Shown here: positions 8,327 through 16,936 of the stretch, in pieces
Position numbering within the stretch: the stretch's first letter is position 1
Layout: each line of letters starts with the position of its first letter
NCBI GenBank assembly: GCA_041391505.1
Contig: JAWKNW010000002.1
Span: forward strand, 345,462-409,461
Origin: Rhodothermales bacterium
GTDB taxonomy: Bacteria > Bacteroidota > Rhodothermia > Rhodothermales > JAHQVL01
Length of the DNA stretch: 64,000 nucleotides
Reading direction: 5' to 3'
Made by a program: the position numbers and the translations under genes
Notes under the pieces: generated by a model
What the model saw: only the letters and a program-made list of their open reading frames with translations
What the model was told of the DNA's origin: nothing
Database searches by the model: none

Positions 8327-9556
8327 ATGCTTGATCCCCGCGCCACCTGTTGCCTCTTCGTCCTCACACTCCTGCTGACCTCGCAGGGCTTCGCCCAGAC
8401 GCTACCAACGATCTTTCTGGATTGCGACGCCTGCGACGGCAACTACCTTCGGCGCGAGCTTAATTTCGTCAACCATGTGCGCGACCAGGCCGATGCCGAG
8501 ATCTACGTCCTGGTGACGTCGCAGCAGACCGCGGCCGGCGGCCGGTCGTATGTGCTCAATTTTGAAGGCCGCGAGCGTTTCGAGGGGATCGACCAGACGC
8601 TGCGCCATACGGCCTCCCAGGCGGAAACCGACGACCAGCGCCGGGAGGGCCTGGCCCAGGTCATCCGGATGGGCGCCCTGCCGTATCTATCCCAGACGCC
8701 GATCGCCGGCCAGTTCCATATCGATTTCGAGCCCGGCACGACCGCCGTCGAGATCGAACCCGTCACCGATCCCTGGAACCACTGGGTAATCCGCATCGAC
8801 GCCGGCGGCGCGGTCGAGGCCGAGGAAAGCCAGAAGGAAATCGGCTTCGAGGGCGGCGCCCGCCTCTCGCGCATCACGGAGGCATGGAAGACCATCATCG
8901 ATTTCGACATGGAAATCCAGCAGGATCGCTTCGAGAGCGACGAGGAAACCATCGTCAGCACCTCGCGCGAGTTCGACAGCGACTATACCGCCGTCAAAAG
9001 CCTCAACGCGCGATGGTCTACCGGCCTCATCGGCGAGATCGGCTCGACCACGTTCAGCAACCTCAAGCTGCAGGCGAGCATCGCGCCGGCCATCGAATAC
9101 AACCTGTACCCGTGGCTCGAATCCGACCGCCGCGTGCTGGCCATCGCGTATTTCGCCGGCGTCCAGCACTACACGTATTTCGAGGAAACCCTCTTCGGCC
9201 GCTCCTCCGAGACCCTCGGTTTCCACAGCCTCCGCATCCAGGCCGACTTCGTCCAGCCCTGGGGCGAGATCTTCGCGCAGGTCGAGGCCAACCAGTTCCT
9301 CCACGACCTGACCAAAAACAGCATCGAAATCGAGGCGGTGGCCGACCTCCGCATCACGAGAGGCCTGTCGCTGTTCGTGGGCGTCCAGACCGAGATCATC
9401 CACGATCAGCTCTTTCTGTCCGCCGGCGGCGCCACGCTCGAAGAGGTGCTGCTCCGCCGGCGCCAGCTCGCCACCAACTTCTCGTTCTCGGTCGACGCCG
9501 GCCTGCGGTTCACGTTCGGTTCGATCTACAACAACGTCGTCAACCAGCGGCTCTGA
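8327..9556 (+). CDS. Exported protein of unknown function, probable outer-membrane beta-barrel
   Basis: 409 residues starting with a clear signal peptide (MLDPRATCCLFVLTLLLTSQGFAQ). Immediately after it comes a conserved-looking segment IFLDCDACDGNYLRRELNFVN, then a predicted alpha/beta region containing AEIYVLVTSQQ. From about residue 150 onward the sequence alternates hydrophobic and polar residues with repeated aromatic strand ends, as in an outer-membrane barrel ('GLIGEIGSTTFSNLKLQAS', 'FVGVQTEI', C-terminal 'AGLRFTFGSIYNNVV'). I do not recognise a characterised family. It is 81 bp downstream of the sulfatase on the same strand. The ATG is the first in frame before the signal. Confidence 0.7.
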   Translation: MLDPRATCCLFVLTLLLTSQGFAQTLPTIFLDCDACDGNYLRRELNFVNHVRDQADAEIYVLVTSQQTAAGGRSYVLNFEGRERFEGIDQTLRHTASQAETDDQRREGLAQVIRMGALPYLSQTPIAGQFHIDFEPGTTAVEIEPVTDPWNHWVIRIDAGGAVEAEESQKEIGFEGGARLSRITEAWKTIIDFDMEIQQDRFESDEETIVSTSREFDSDYTAVKSLNARWSTGLIGEIGSTTFSNLKLQASIAPAIEYNLYPWLESDRRVLAIAYFAGVQHYTYFEETLFGRSSETLGFHSLRIQADFVQPWGEIFAQVEANQFLHDLTKNSIEIEAVADLRITRGLSLFVGVQTEIIHDQLFLSAGGATLEEVLLRRRQLATNFSFSVDAGLRFTFGSIYNNVVNQRL

Positions 9557-9685
9557 GGCTGCGGCGGTCCATTCCGCCACCACCAGCCGGCAGTTCTTCC
9601 AGGGCCGCGGATGTTATGGTTTTGTGATTCATTGCGGCCGCGGATGCCGTATGCTTGGCCCATCCGTTTCGCCATCCATCGCCGT

Positions 9686-10633
9686 ATGCCCAGAACATCC
9701 CGCCTTCTCAGACGCTGCCTCGCCGGGCTGATCCCGGTCGGCCTCCTCGCCGGCTGCATCGGCACGGACCTGCTCGACGAGCGGCTGGAATTCGTCGATC
9801 CGTACATCGCGCTTACCCCGGTTTCGGAAGCCATCGTGGTAGGCGACCAAGTCAGGTACGAAGCCGTCTACTTCGACAGCACCGGAACGATGTCGCCGGC
9901 GCCCATCGGCTGGTCCGTCTCCGACCCCGACGTGGCGTCCATCGGCGCAGACGGCGTGGCGACAGGCCTCGGCGCTGGCCAGACGCGCATCGTCGCGACC
10001 GCCGGCGGCGTAGCGAGCGCCGAGGCGCTGCTCACCGTCGTGGGCGACCCGAACGCCGTGGCGCAGGTGCTCGTGACGCCCTCCGACACGAGCGTGACGG
10101 TAGGCGGCGGCATCCGGTACACGGCCGTGGTGCTCAATGTCCTCGACCAGCCGCTCGCCGGCCGCACGGTCGCGTGGCGCACCCGCGACGCCGCCATCGC
10201 CGAGATCGACCTCGGCGGCAACGCGCGCACCCTGGGCACGGGAGAGACAACGATTGTGGCCACGGTGGACGGCGTCGAGAGCGCGCCGGCGCGCCTGCGG
10301 GTTCTCGCTCCGGCCCGGAACGGCTCGTTCCAGGCGCGGGAAGGCACGAGCTACAACGTGGGCGGCCTCGCCATCCTCGAGCCCAGACCGGAAGGCGGGC
10401 TCCAGCTCCGCTTCGGCGACAATTTCGCCAGCAGCAGCGGTCCGGATCTGTATGTCTACCTCTCCACAAGCAGCGCGGTGACGGCGACGAGCCTGCAGGT
10501 GGGCCGGCTCAAGGCCACCGCCGGCACCCAGACGTACGCCCTCCCGCCCAACATCCGCATTACCGACTACGATTACGTGATCATCCACTGCCTCCCCTTC
10601 AACGTGACCTTCGGCTTCGCGCGCCTGATCTGA
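9686..10633 (+). CDS. Lipoprotein with bacterial Ig-like (BIG2) repeats and a C-terminal DM13 domain
   Basis: 315 residues from the ATG at 9686, chosen because it directly precedes the signal and lipobox (LLAGC); an upstream ATG at 9611 would add 25 unlikely residues. Two BIG2-type Ig repeats occupy about residues 35-215 ('WSVSDPDVASIGADGVATGLGAG', 'WRTRDAAIAEID'). The C-terminal ~100 residues are a DM13 domain ('GPDLYVYLS', 'LKATAGTQTYALP', 'VIIHCLPFNVTFGFARL'), including the buried cysteine used by DM13 proteins proposed to act in redox or electron transfer. It is followed 5 bp later by an outer-membrane protein, suggesting a pair. Confidence 0.85.
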   Translation: MPRTSRLLRRCLAGLIPVGLLAGCIGTDLLDERLEFVDPYIALTPVSEAIVVGDQVRYEAVYFDSTGTMSPAPIGWSVSDPDVASIGADGVATGLGAGQTRIVATAGGVASAEALLTVVGDPNAVAQVLVTPSDTSVTVGGGIRYTAVVLNVLDQPLAGRTVAWRTRDAAIAEIDLGGNARTLGTGETTIVATVDGVESAPARLRVLAPARNGSFQAREGTSYNVGGLAILEPRPEGGLQLRFGDNFASSSGPDLYVYLSTSSAVTATSLQVGRLKATAGTQTYALPPNIRITDYDYVIIHCLPFNVTFGFARLI

Positions 10634-10638
10634 CATCC

Positions 10639-11493
10639 ATGCCCATGTATCGCATCATCGGTTTCGTCCTCCTCGCCAGCCTCGTGGCGTCCGTGCCGGC
10701 GTCCGCCGGCCCGTGGACGCAGCGCAAAGGCCAGGGATTCTACAAGTTCGGCTTCGGGTTCGTCCGCGCCACCAACTACTTCGAGCCCGACGGCACGCGC
10801 ATCGCCATCCCCACGCTGTCCGACTACACCTTCAGCCTCTACGGCGAATACGGCGTGTCGGACCGCCTGACCGCCGTCGCCTACATCCCCTTTCTCCAGC
10901 GGCTCACCCTGAATCGACAGATCGGTCGGGAGACGGGCGCCGTGTTTTTCGACGGCGCCGCCACGACGCGCGTCGCCGATGCCGATGTCGGCATACGCCT
11001 GGGGCTTTTTCAGATCGGCAACACGGTGGCCAGCGCCAGCCTGATGGCCGGCCTGCCGCTGGGGGATCATACCCAGCCGAACGGTCTCTACACGGGCGAT
11101 GGCGAGTTCAATCAGTACCTCTCCGTCGGGATCGGGCATTCGTTTTATCCCGCGCCGGCCTACGTCGCCGTCCAGGCCGGCATGAACAACCGCACGAAAG
11201 GCTTTTCGGACGAGTTTCGGTACGATGCCGAAGCGGGGTATACGGTGGCCGGACGACTCACGCTGATCGCGAAACTGCGGGGTCTGGAGCCATTGCGCAA
11301 CGGCGACGCGGCGACGACCGGCGGCACCGGCGGGCTCTACGGCAACAACCAGCGGTATCTGGTTTATGCGTTCGAAGCGGCGGTGGCGATCCGGGGCGGC
11401 GTGGGCTTTTCGGCGTCGGTGGAAGGGGCCACGAGGGGGCAAAATATCCTGTCGGCGCCGGCGTATTCAGCGGGGATTTTCCTGCGGCGCTGA
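10639..11493 (+). CDS. Outer-membrane beta-barrel protein (transporter-like)
   Basis: 284 residues. A signal peptide (MPMYRIIGFVLLASLVASVPASAG) is followed by a glycine- and aromatic-rich sequence with alternating hydrophobicity: 'GFYKFGFGFVRATNYFE', 'TFSLYGEYGVSDRLTAVAYIPF', 'DVGIRLGLFQIG', 'YVAVQAGMNN', 'AAVAIRGGVGFSASVEG'. This fits a porin-like or FadL/MetA-pathway-type barrel, but no specific family is certain. It starts 5 bp after the DM13 lipoprotein stop, so the two are likely co-transcribed. Its last 27 bp overlap the 3' end of the convergent GNAT gene. Confidence 0.78.
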   Translation: MPMYRIIGFVLLASLVASVPASAGPWTQRKGQGFYKFGFGFVRATNYFEPDGTRIAIPTLSDYTFSLYGEYGVSDRLTAVAYIPFLQRLTLNRQIGRETGAVFFDGAATTRVADADVGIRLGLFQIGNTVASASLMAGLPLGDHTQPNGLYTGDGEFNQYLSVGIGHSFYPAPAYVAVQAGMNNRTKGFSDEFRYDAEAGYTVAGRLTLIAKLRGLEPLRNGDAATTGGTGGLYGNNQRYLVYAFEAAVAIRGGVGFSASVEGATRGQNILSAPAYSAGIFLRR

Positions 11494-12060
11494 GTCGGTC
11501 TCGGCGTAGCGCGTGATCTTGCGCGCCATCATGAAACCCAGCACCCGCCAGCCGCGCATCCGCGCGCGCTTCACGTAGCCGGCGCGCTCGATGCCGCGGA
11601 TCGAGGCCTCGTTGTCCGGGGCGACGAGCACGTAGGCGGAGGGGCCGATACCCCGCGTCGCGAGGTCCGCCGGTATGCGGCTGATGACATAGGGATAGAT
11701 GCGGCGGCCGCGGTACGAGGCGTCGGTGGCGCAATCGCCGATGACCGGGATCTCGGGATCGAAGCCGAACTGGGAGGGCAGAAGCGTATCGAAGGACACC
11801 CAGCTCTCGTGCACGAGCCGGCCCTGATCGAAGATGGCGTAGGCGATCTTGCGCTCGTTCATCCGGGAGGCCAGCGGCGGCGGCGCGCTGCCGGCGAAGA
11901 CCTTGATCTCGGGCTGTTCCCCAACGGCCGCCACCTCATCGAGGGGGTTCGTCGTCTCGTAGAGTAAAAAATCGATAGGCCGAAACAGCAGCAGGCGGAA
12001 CGCGCTGGCCGGCGTCATCCTGCGCAGACGCCGCAAGCCTTTCAAAAACGAGGCACTCAT
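11467..12060 (-). CDS. GNAT-family N-acetyltransferase-like protein
   Basis: 197 residues. The C-terminal half carries GNAT features: 'VIGDCATDASYRGRRIYPYVISRI' (acetyl-CoA-binding loop R-x-x-G/R-R) and 'VLVAPDNEASIRGIERAGYVKRARMRGWRV', the typical N-x-x-S-x-x-x-x-x-x-x-G-F/Y segment. The N-terminus is less conserved. Its start overlaps the stop of the upstream gene by 4 bp (ATGA), so it is translationally coupled to the deacetylase-like gene and belongs to a three-gene operon with the FemAB-like protein. The substrate is unknown. The 3' end overlaps the convergent outer-membrane gene by 27 bp. Confidence 0.75.
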   Translation of the reverse strand: MSASFLKGLRRLRRMTPASAFRLLLFRPIDFLLYETTNPLDEVAAVGEQPEIKVFAGSAPPPLASRMNERKIAYAIFDQGRLVHESWVSFDTLLPSQFGFDPEIPVIGDCATDASYRGRRIYPYVISRIPADLATRGIGPSAYVLVAPDNEASIRGIERAGYVKRARMRGWRVLGFMMARKITRYAETDSAPQENPR

Positions 12061-13778
12061 GATGGGTTCTGTTCCGGTTGCAAAGCCTGGTCTGCAGGCA
12101 GGGTGGCCAGAATGACGTCGCCTCTGCGGGAGAGCGTCGCGCCTTCGAAACGCGGATTGCGGCGGCCGGCGAACGCCAGCCCGCCTCCCTCCGCCGACCA
12201 GCCCTCGTCGGTATGGACGAGGCGCGTCCTGGCGAACGCGTCGAGCGAGGCGCGCAGCGCGTTGAACGGCAGCGCGACGATTTCGCCGATGCGCTGGCGC
12301 CGGCCGATCTCGGCGACGGCCTCGGCGAAACGGGGATGGATCGCCGGCGCATCGTCCGTGCCCACGAACACGTTGCTGCCGCCATAGGACGGCATCGACC
12401 CCACGTAGCAGTGACCGAGCAGCAAGCCGTTCCTGCGGACCAGATCTTCGAGGCTCTCCGTCGCGAGCTGGATGGCGAGATGATTCACGAGGACGGTGTC
12501 GAATATCCAGTGTGTGGAGGAACGGGTCAAGACGGACTGCCCCCCGAAATCGTAAAGCGCCATCGGGGACGCATGGTAGCGCCGCAGGGCCTTCCGGTAC
12601 GCGAGCAACCGGCTCCAGGCTCCCGGGCTGAGCGGATTGCGCGCCACCGCCTTGTACTGCACGGGGCCGCAGCCATTCTTGACCGGAATCGTGGCCAGAT
12701 AGGCCAGCTGCGCCGGCCCCTTCCGTTCCTTGCGCGACGCCAGCGCCATCGCGTCCCGGTAGGCGTCGCCGGGAGGCCGAACCGCCCAGATGTCCAGGTT
12801 CGTCGATGGGTTCTCCCACGTGTCGCTGTAGGACCAGTAGTTGACGACGCCGGCCTCGCTCAACAGCGCCACCAGGTCTTCCCCCCCGGGAAGCCGGCCC
12901 GTGCGCGAGAGCAGGTAATCCCCCACGCTATGGTCGATCCAGGTGACCGCGTCGTAAGCACGCATCACGTCGATGCGGGCGCGGCATGCCTCGATGGGCG
13001 GCGGCCGGCGGGAAGGCGAAAACGAATGATAGGCGATCTCGGTCCCCTGCGCATGGAGCCGGTCGATCTGCCGGCGATACGCCGGGTCGTCGAGCCCTAG
13101 ACCGTACGGATGGTCGCCGGGATCGCTCGCCGGGAAAACCGTCTTGGTCAGCCGGAATCCATGCGGCTCGAAGAGGTCGGCCAGGAGCCGCATCTTTTCG
13201 GCGCTGTCCCAGTCGGCATGATCGGTCAGGCAGATGGCCGCGAGCGCGCCGTTGGGATAGGGTTCGACCCAGACGCAGTCTTCCACCTCGGGGATGGCAT
13301 GGATCCGCACCTCGAGGTCGAGCGAGCCGGCGTGCGTCGCCAGCTTCTCCATCCCCCAGAAATGCAGCCCGGCGCCCCGTTTGTCGAGCGCCACGCAGAC
13401 GGCTTCGACGCCGCCGGACACGGGGCGGAACTGCATCTGCGGGCAGCGCGGCAGGTCGACCTGCCAGGTAGCGCCCTCGCGCACGACGACCAGAAAACAG
13501 CCCACCGGAAACGGCGGGACGACGGCGTCGTGCAGCTGCGACAGCGTCCGCTCGGCCGTCAGGCTGAACGCCCGGTCGCAGGGGATGAACACCGTGAGGT
13601 CCACCCGCTCGAGGGCGGCATCCGACGTGTCGAGCAGGAACCGGTACTGCTGGGTGCGGAGCGACAGCGGGGCCACGTCGACAGCGACGTCGACGGCGGC
13701 GGAGCCCTCCGGGCGCGTGATCGTCGCCCGGACCTCCGGCCGGGGCGCGGCGCTGAAGGGTGCGTTGCGGTGTTCCAT
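12057..13778 (-). CDS. Large polysaccharide-deacetylase-like (NodB-type) protein
   Basis: 573 residues. Residues 1-170 form an uncharacterised beta-rich N-terminal domain. From about residue 180 the sequence resembles a NodB/carbohydrate esterase 4 barrel: a first metal motif 'AICLTDHADWDS' (D186, H187, D189), then 'GTEIAYHSFSPSR', where other members carry the H-x3-H motif, then 'VTWIDHSVGD'. The metal ligands differ from the textbook set, so activity is not assured. The start (ATG at 13778) is 4 bp from the stop of the FemAB-like gene, and its own stop overlaps the next start. The frame is open further upstream only because it is antisense-like sequence within that neighbour. Confidence 0.7.
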   Translation of the reverse strand: MEHRNAPFSAAPRPEVRATITRPEGSAAVDVAVDVAPLSLRTQQYRFLLDTSDAALERVDLTVFIPCDRAFSLTAERTLSQLHDAVVPPFPVGCFLVVVREGATWQVDLPRCPQMQFRPVSGGVEAVCVALDKRGAGLHFWGMEKLATHAGSLDLEVRIHAIPEVEDCVWVEPYPNGALAAICLTDHADWDSAEKMRLLADLFEPHGFRLTKTVFPASDPGDHPYGLGLDDPAYRRQIDRLHAQGTEIAYHSFSPSRRPPPIEACRARIDVMRAYDAVTWIDHSVGDYLLSRTGRLPGGEDLVALLSEAGVVNYWSYSDTWENPSTNLDIWAVRPPGDAYRDAMALASRKERKGPAQLAYLATIPVKNGCGPVQYKAVARNPLSPGAWSRLLAYRKALRRYHASPMALYDFGGQSVLTRSSTHWIFDTVLVNHLAIQLATESLEDLVRRNGLLLGHCYVGSMPSYGGSNVFVGTDDAPAIHPRFAEAVAEIGRRQRIGEIVALPFNALRASLDAFARTRLVHTDEGWSAEGGGLAFAGRRNPRFEGATLSRRGDVILATLPADQALQPEQNPS

Positions 13779-13782
13779 CGGC

Positions 13783-14880
13783 TCAGGCGGTCTGCCGCCC
13801 GAGCAGCCGCGAGGCGACGCGGGCGACGGACGATTTGTGACGTTGGAGGAACGGATAGACGCGCGAGAACACGGCAAACCGCACCGGCGAGAGGACGACA
13901 TAGTCGGGCTCGACGAACGGGACGTGCGTCGGGGAAAAACCCAGTTTGAACCGCATGACGCCCGGGCTGCCGCCCGAGGTGAAGTCGTACCCGCGCAACC
14001 CCATCGCGTGGGCGCGCTGGATGGCGTTCCAGTGCAGAAAGTGGCCGACCTTGTAATCCGGCTCGGTGCGCACGGTGCCACCCATGATATAGCTGTAGCG
14101 CCGGCCGGCGACCACGCCGTAATGCGTGCCCAGCGGCTCCCCCTCCCGGGTGGCCACAAGCACCACGGCCTCGCCCTTGTTCACCTGCTCGACGAGCGTC
14201 GTGCCGAACTGCTCCCACGTCCGCGTGCTGTAGCCCTGTTCGACGCCGTTTTGCTCGATCAGCGCGTAGGCTGCCTGCAACTCCGCCTCGGTGCGGGCTT
14301 CCGAGAGGACGAGTCCGCTCTTTTCCGCCTTCCGGATGTTGCGGCGGGTGCCGCTGTTGAACTGTTCGAAGAGGGCATCCTGCCAGCCGTCGCCGGCCGG
14401 GAGGGTGTCGAAGGGGATCCAGAGGAGCTGGTTCGGGGCGGAAACGAGGTTGAACGGGAAGCCGGCGCGCGGCAGCATGCCGGAGGGCCGCTCGATCCGT
14501 TCCAGCAGGGCCGGATCCGCATGGGCATCGGCGTGCGGGTACTTGATCTGAAGCAAAAAGGCGCCTTCTTCCCGCGCATACCGCAGCGCCTCGTCGAGCA
14601 GCGGCGCCACCGCGTCTTCGCGGTCGCTATCCACCGTGGGCCCCATCGGCACCGACATCAGCGTAAACGGCGGCCGGCCAAACCGGAGCATGCCGATGCC
14701 GCCGGCGATGCGCCCGCTCGCGGCGTCCCGCTCGGCGATGATGTGCGCGTCGAAGCCGTACCGGCTGAAGCTCTTCAGCCAGGAAGACAGCTGGAGATAA
14801 TGCCCGCGGGGCGACTCCATCTGGAATCGATCCCACTCCGCGAGGGCTTCGGCGTCGTCGATGATGTGCGTAATCGCCAT
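13783..14880 (-). CDS. FemAB-like aminoacyl/acyl transferase (double GNAT fold)
   Basis: 365 residues. Motifs of the FemAB/BioF2-like acyltransferases are visible: 'YLQLSSWLKSFSRYGFDAHIIAER', 'FNSGTRRNIRKAEKSGLVL' (R-R-x-x-R-K-A), then the second GNAT half 'EPLGTHYGVVAGRRYSYIMGGT' and 'GLRGYDFTSGG...FKLGFSP', a very typical ending ('YDFGG..G...FK.GFG'). Family members transfer amino acids to peptidoglycan or act in polysaccharide-linked exosortase loci. It is the first gene of the minus-strand operon and probably modifies a cell-envelope glycan. The start is ATG 14880; an in-frame extension upstream lacks conserved sequence. Confidence 0.88.
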   Translation of the reverse strand: MAITHIIDDAEALAEWDRFQMESPRGHYLQLSSWLKSFSRYGFDAHIIAERDAASGRIAGGIGMLRFGRPPFTLMSVPMGPTVDSDREDAVAPLLDEALRYAREEGAFLLQIKYPHADAHADPALLERIERPSGMLPRAGFPFNLVSAPNQLLWIPFDTLPAGDGWQDALFEQFNSGTRRNIRKAEKSGLVLSEARTEAELQAAYALIEQNGVEQGYSTRTWEQFGTTLVEQVNKGEAVVLVATREGEPLGTHYGVVAGRRYSYIMGGTVRTEPDYKVGHFLHWNAIQRAHAMGLRGYDFTSGGSPGVMRFKLGFSPTHVPFVEPDYVVLSPVRFAVFSRVYPFLQRHKSSVARVASRLLGRQTA

Positions 14881-15333
14881 GAACGGGTAGACTGGATGTA
14901 GGCGGCGGTTCGCCGCCGAACGAGGCCTGCAAACGGCGCGCTCCGCGCACGACGTCAGGCAAAAACATCTGGCATCCGGCGTCGCCGTGCAAGCCGGCAC
15001 GCGGCAGAAAAGAACGACCACGAAGGGCGAACAACCGGATGAGAATGCGGCATGGATATGCGAGCGCCGCCTCTAAACGCGTGACGATCCATCATGATTC
15101 CCGATGCTTGGGCGCATGGGCGGGCGTCGCCTCCCCTTCGTAGCAGCAATTGTGCCCGAACCGGGTCGCCGGCGCGCCGGATATTCCCCGCGACACGCGC
15201 ATTGAAACGAAAGACGCATAGCTCCGTCGCTCATCCGCGCACGCGAAGCACGTCCGTCGTACGTATCTTGCGTTCCGATAGCGCCCTGAGCGCCCCCTTT
15301 TCCGCGCCCTTCAGCCACAGGCCACCGCACGTT
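14881..15333. other. Divergent intergenic region, no gene recognised
   Basis: This 453-bp stretch separates the minus-strand FemAB operon from the plus-strand class V aminotransferase, so it must hold both promoters. A GC palindrome (GGCGGCG..CGCCGCC) lies near 14900-14917. No consensus promoter is clear. Open frames here are short, arginine-rich and lack family features. Confidence 0.5.
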
Positions 15334-16863
15334 ATGCCGCATTCTGCATCGCAAACCCTGGAAGCGCCCCGAACCGCCTCGTCGCTGGAGGCGCACTTCG
15401 AGCCCTTCCGCCAGGGCATCGTCGGCTACGACGCCCGGTTCGAGTCGGCCTACGGCAACCAGCCGCTCGTGTATGCGGACTGGATCGCCAGCGGACGGCT
15501 CTACCAGCCCATCGAGGACCGCATGACGGCCCTGTTCGGCCCGATGGTCGGCAATACCCATACGGAAGCGAGCGTCACGGGAACGACGATGACCCGCGCC
15601 TACCATGAGGCGCAGCGCCTCATCAAGGCCCATGTCCACGCCGGCCCGGACGATGCGATCATCATGGTGGGGTCGGGCATGACCGGCGCCATCAGCAAGT
15701 TCCAGCGCATCCTCGGCCTTCGCGTGCCGGACCTCATGCAGTCGCGCATCCGCCTCGCGCCCGCCGAACGCCCCGTCGTCTTCGTTACGCACATGGAGCA
15801 TCACTCGAACCACACGTCCTGGCTCGAGTCCCTGGCCGACGTGGTGGTGATGCCGGCCCGGGAGGACGGGCTCGTCAACCCCGACTCGCTGCGCCACATC
15901 ATCCGCGACTATGCCGATCGTCCGCTCCTGATCGGCTCGTTCACCGCCTGCTCGAACGTCACGGGCATCACGACGCCGTACCACGAACTCGCGCGCATCA
16001 TGCACGAGCACAACGGGTACTGTTTCGTGGACTTCGCCGCCTCGGCGCCCTATGTCGATATCGACATGCACCCGGCCGACCCGATGGAGCAGCTCGACGC
16101 GGTGTTTTTTTCGCCGCACAAATTTCTCGGCGGCCCCGGCACGCCCGGCGTGCTGATCTTCAACAAGCGCCTGTATCACAACCGCGTTCCGGACCAGCCC
16201 GGCGGCGGCACGGTCAACTGGACCAACCCCTGGGGCGTCCACAGCTTTATCGACGACATCGAGGCCCGCGAGGACGGCGGCACGCCGGCGTTTCTGCAGA
16301 CCATACGCGCCGCGCTCGCCATCCGGCTGAAGGAGGCGATGGGCACGGCGGCGATGCGCGCCCGTGAGGAGGAACTGCTGGAAACCACCTTCCGCCGGCT
16401 CCGCGAGATTCCCGGCCTGCATATCCTCGCCGATGCGCACATACACCGCCTCGGCGTCGTCTCGTTCTACGTCGAAGGCATCCACTACAACCTCATCGTC
16501 CGCCTGCTCAACGACCGGTTCGGGATCCAGGTCCGCGGAGGCTGCTCCTGCGCCGGCACCTACGGCCACTACCTGCTGCACCTCGACGAGGACACGTCCA
16601 ACGCCATCCTCGACCAGATCCTCAACCACCACGACCTGTCCGCCAAACCCGGCTGGGTGCGCCTCTCGCTGCATCCCACCCTGACCGACGCCCAGCTCGT
16701 CTACATCCTCGACGCCATCGAAACGATCGTGATGCGGATCGACGAATGGAAGGGCGACTACACGTACGTCTGCTCCCGGAACGAATTCCTCCACAAGGAC
16801 GACCGCTACGACGCCGACGAGGTGGCGGGATGGTTTTCGATGGGGACCGGTCGATCGTCGTAA
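15334..16863 (+). CDS. PLP-dependent class V aminotransferase / cysteine desulfurase-like protein
   Basis: 509 residues, longer than typical IscS/SufS (about 400). The fold-type I core is clear: 'YADWIASGRLYQPIEDRM' (the Y-x-D-x-x-A-S/T-T start), 'VFVTHMEHHSNHTSWLE', 'GYCFVDFAASAPYVDIDM', and the Schiff-base lysine in 'FFSPHKFLGGPGTPGVLI'. A C-terminal 'GIQVRGGCSCAGTYGHYLL' corresponds to the cysteine-bearing loop of cysteine desulfurase relatives. Whether it is a desulfurase or lyase/transaminase on another amino acid cannot be told. It is monocistronic: divergent from the FemAB operon and followed by a perfect terminator shared with the convergent gene. Confidence 0.85.
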   Translation: MPHSASQTLEAPRTASSLEAHFEPFRQGIVGYDARFESAYGNQPLVYADWIASGRLYQPIEDRMTALFGPMVGNTHTEASVTGTTMTRAYHEAQRLIKAHVHAGPDDAIIMVGSGMTGAISKFQRILGLRVPDLMQSRIRLAPAERPVVFVTHMEHHSNHTSWLESLADVVVMPAREDGLVNPDSLRHIIRDYADRPLLIGSFTACSNVTGITTPYHELARIMHEHNGYCFVDFAASAPYVDIDMHPADPMEQLDAVFFSPHKFLGGPGTPGVLIFNKRLYHNRVPDQPGGGTVNWTNPWGVHSFIDDIEAREDGGTPAFLQTIRAALAIRLKEAMGTAAMRAREEELLETTFRRLREIPGLHILADAHIHRLGVVSFYVEGIHYNLIVRLLNDRFGIQVRGGCSCAGTYGHYLLHLDEDTSNAILDQILNHHDLSAKPGWVRLSLHPTLTDAQLVYILDAIETIVMRIDEWKGDYTYVCSRNEFLHKDDRYDADEVAGWFSMGTGRSS

Positions 16864-16871
16864 TCCATAAA

Positions 16872-16915
16872 AAATGGGGTTCTGCCGGACGCGAGTGACC
16901 GGCAGAACCCCATTT
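16872..16915. terminator. Bidirectional rho-independent terminator
   Basis: A perfect 17-bp stem (16872-16888 with 16899-16915) surrounds a 10-nt loop. A-tract and T-tract are on opposite sides (AAATGGGG...CCCCATTT), so it can work in both directions. It ends the class V aminotransferase gene and the minus-strand polysaccharide operon that converges on it. Confidence 0.92.
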
Positions 16916-16936
16916 CACGTTCCACGACGGCCCGTC

